64,000 nucleotides of DNA from Anagrus nilaparvatae (lineage: Eukaryota > Arthropoda > Insecta > Hymenoptera > Mymaridae): positions 10,372,001 to 10,436,000 of the forward strand of contig JAKSXM010000238.1 of the NCBI GenBank assembly GCA_022575985.1. The letters are read 5' to 3'. Numbering within the stretch: position 1 is the first letter of the stretch; each line of letters starts with the position of its first letter. The notes below the pieces were generated by a model that saw only the letters and a program-made list of their open reading frames with translations, was not told the DNA's origin and did no database searches. Positions 61,127 through 64,000 of this stretch are shown piece after piece. The translations under genes and the position numbers were made by a program.

Positions 61127-63597
61127 ATTTATTAATTTTTTGAATATTGGTTTATAATTAATTAATTAATATTATACTATTTGGAATAATTATCTATAAC
61201 TGTATTTTATCAAGTAATTACAATTGAACTATCCACTCAAAATGCAAATATGCGAAATTAAGAGATCCTTATCAAAATTTAATTTGGACATTATTCAATA
61301 TGCATTAAACCATAGAAATTTTTTAGATAAATATTGAGTTTTTCTGACTGAATAATCTGGTTCAAAATCAAAAGAAATATCCTGAATTTCAATGCAATCA
61401 AATTTTTATCCTAAGAAATGAAAAAAAAGACGAAATATCTAACGCCTGAGTTTTGAATGACTGATAAGGTGATAAGGATACATAAATTTACTTAGAAATT
61501 CTGCTTTTTCTGCAGAAATAATTTAATCAGCGACTATATATGCAAGCTATAAATCAGTCAAAATTTTCCTTTTAATGCACACGAATAATATGAAAATTAA
61601 AATGTCAAAAGGAATTTATATTTGATATTAATAAAAAAACTCTTAAAAATTTTGGTGCTTAGAGATTTTAAAACTTTTTTAAAATTACAAAATTATCATA
61701 TAAATTGTATAAAAAGTTTGATCGAATATTAAAATTCAAAAAATTTAAATATTTTCTGCAAATCTGTAATTATAGACTGAGAGATGCCTGGAGAAATGGG
61801 CAAACAAAATGAATTAATTAGGTACATAGAAACAAATCATTATTCTCTAAATATAAAGACAAAGTCAAATTTTAAAGTATAAAGGAATCATAAAAGTTTA
61901 TAACTATAAAGGTGTATTTGACTTTGCAAGAAAGTTTTGTATTAGCTGAATCAGAAAGTTCATGTACACATGAGAAACTTTAACAGTCATTAATCATCCT
62001 GAATTTTGATTGAACTTGTAATAGGATAGTTTAAATAAATGTCATTCTATTTTTTTTTTTTTTTTCAAGTTTTTATCTGTTTAAAATTTTCAGTTTGAAG
62101 TTGTTTGATAAAATTAATCTTTTTCTAAGTAGTTTAGATTGGCAAAATTTTTTCTCAAATTCCACTATTTAAATTAATCTAAAGTTCAAAGAAATTTTTT
62201 TTTTTTTAAGATCTAAACTTTATCACCTCAAAGTTATTGATGACATAGCCTGGAATTGGTCTTATGAGCTTAAATTTTCAGGAACTTATTATTTTGGTAA
62301 AATTTCAAGACCAGAACAAATGAAGAAAAATATGATTTTATTAAAAATGGTACCCTAATGCGTAACATATTGGATTTTGAGATAAACTCTTACCCCAAGC
62401 TAAAGCAGAATTCTATTTAAGGCAATTAGGAATCAGAATTTTGCTAAAAACAAAAAATTATTCACATTCAATGATTTCAAAATATTTTTGAAAGTGCATT
62501 AGAACAAAAATTATAATTTTGTTTTCTTTGCTCAATCGATAATCAACTAAACAATAAAAAAGCCCTTTTTTACATAACTTAACTGTAGCCTAGTTTTCTT
62601 TTGTCCAATAACTAAACAAACCCTTTGAACACAATATTGCCTTAAAGATTTCTTTGTATCGATAAAGTTTGAAAAATCAAATTATATTTCCTTCCAAGAA
62701 GAAAAAGAAAAACTTTTTTTACAAAACAATAAATATAAATAAATTTATGTAAATCTAGGTGCCCTTCTAATAAATAATTATATTACACACACACACAGAG
62801 AAAGAATTGCATAAAATTACAATATTATACATAATTTTTTTTTGTTATTTTTATAGCGTGTCAAAAAATATAGAAAAAAAAAATAGGTAGTCATTTCCAT
62901 CTTATACACATGAACATAAGACTCGATTATAATATAACTGTTCGTGTTGTGCAACGATGCAGTGTGCATATGCACATTATTATAGCTAACTTCATGAAAT
63001 ATAAAAAAAAAAAACGGGTTACTTCTTTTTTATTTGTGTAATATGAAAGAAAAATATTATTATTTTAGATTATGTGTGTAGGATCAATTGAAAAATAATT
63101 TTTCTTTCATATAATATAACAATTGTAAATTTAACGTGTGTGGGCGACATCATTTTGTTATTGCAAAACACTAGTCTTTTATTTGTTATATAAGTAGAAA
63201 AAAAAAATTTTAATAAAATTTCGACAAAATTATTTTTATTTGTGTGTTTTATATTGAGTAATAGTAATAAAATAATTAACTAATATTTTTTTTTTTGAAA
63301 TTTTGATGTAAATCTTAAAAATTGTGTAATTAATAGGAGAGTTTGTATAATAAATAAGGCAATAAAAATTTATAATTAAAAAGTTAAATATTTGGTTAAA
63401 TATATGTAAAAATTAGCTTATTTTTGTTAAAAAATTAAATTTTTTAAAATTAAACCCGAATTTGACCTACAACGTTGTATGATTTTGAATATTCCTTTTT
63501 TAAAACAATAAAATTATTGAGAAAAGTGCATTTTTATAAATCTCGCATAATTATATTTTAATATAAGTTATATACTATTGTATTCTTTAGTATAAAA
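61127..63597. other. AT-rich spacer, no gene seen
   Basis: I see no supported coding exon, RNA or repeat. A short (CA)n run is at about 62787-62799. Confidence 0.45.
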
Positions 63598-63636
63598 TAT
63601 TCTCGCAAACGAAATGACTTCATGAGTGTATAAATA
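63598..63636 (+). promoter_or_regulatory. PSEA+TATA snRNA-type promoter (copy G)
   Basis: ATTCTCGCAAACGAAATGAC at 63599, identical to copies A and C in the first 20 bases. TATAAATA at 63629, spacing 30 bp. Predicted start is near 63661, rightward toward the window end. Confidence 0.67.
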
Positions 63637-64000
63637 TATGACACTCAAATCGTTGTTTTATTGTAAAAATATATTTCTGTTTCTTAACTTGTCGTTATGA
63701 GTACGTTATAAAAATGCATCTACATTATTGTTTCCTCTGCGTTTCTAACATTTGCTATCCTTAAAATTATAACTTCAGTGTTTTAATCTGTTGATCTGGT
63801 TCCGAAGCTATTATTTTTATTGAATTACTTCTATATTTCGAACGAAATATCCATAATTATTGTAAAATATGCAAATTGACAGAAAAATATCAATAGGATT
63901 CTTATTACATGAATGTATAAGTTAACACAGTGTAAAAACAACATTTTTCTGTGTATAAGCACTTTTTAAAAAATTTATAAATATAATAAACAATCAAAAA

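Overview
The window is AT-rich, intron-rich eukaryotic nuclear DNA from an insect. The evidence is an insect-type numb gene, a U1 snRNA copy whose sequence follows the Drosophila form, snRNA-type promoters and a short TTAGG array. TTAGG telomeres are absent from Diptera, so the weak inference is a non-dipteran insect; I do not name a species. Most of the 64 kb is intron or intergenic DNA loaded with small inverted-repeat transposons, and most short open frames are chance.

Layout. 1-1.7 kb: one or two minus-strand exons of an unrecognised Cys-rich protein. 2.4-4.3 kb: composite fold-back repeat. 7.46-28.24 kb (minus): numb, ten coding exons, about 665 aa, with a 17.5-kb first coding intron. 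Nested inside that intron on the plus strand, 11.70-15.53 kb, is a 19-exon GTSF1/Asterix-like gene: two CHHC zinc fingers followed by a tail made by tandem duplication of exon pairs. 32.2-33.7 kb: an inverted repeat with 397-bp arms. 40.57-46.37 kb (plus): a four-exon gene for a putative secreted protein of 303 aa. Its second intron carries a hAT-type element with a perfect 8-bp target duplication, filled with 51 copies of a 51-bp minisatellite. 47-61 kb: several more inverted-repeat elements, including a second hAT with 8-bp TSD. 55.3-55.5 kb (minus): a divergent U1 snRNA with preserved Sm site and stem-loops.

The most unusual signal is a dispersed bipartite motif, ATTCTCGCAARCGAAATGAC followed by a TATA box that starts 30 bp from the motif start. 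I see nine copies on both strands (eight with exact spacing), and a tenth related copy sits at -62 of the U1-like gene. I interpret these as PSEA+TATA snRNA-type promoters (probably RNA polymerase III), meaning a scattered set of unannotated small-RNA transcription units.

Functionally, numb (Notch antagonist) and the nested GTSF1-like gene (PIWI/piRNA cofactor family) are unrelated. Their nesting is the only link visible here.
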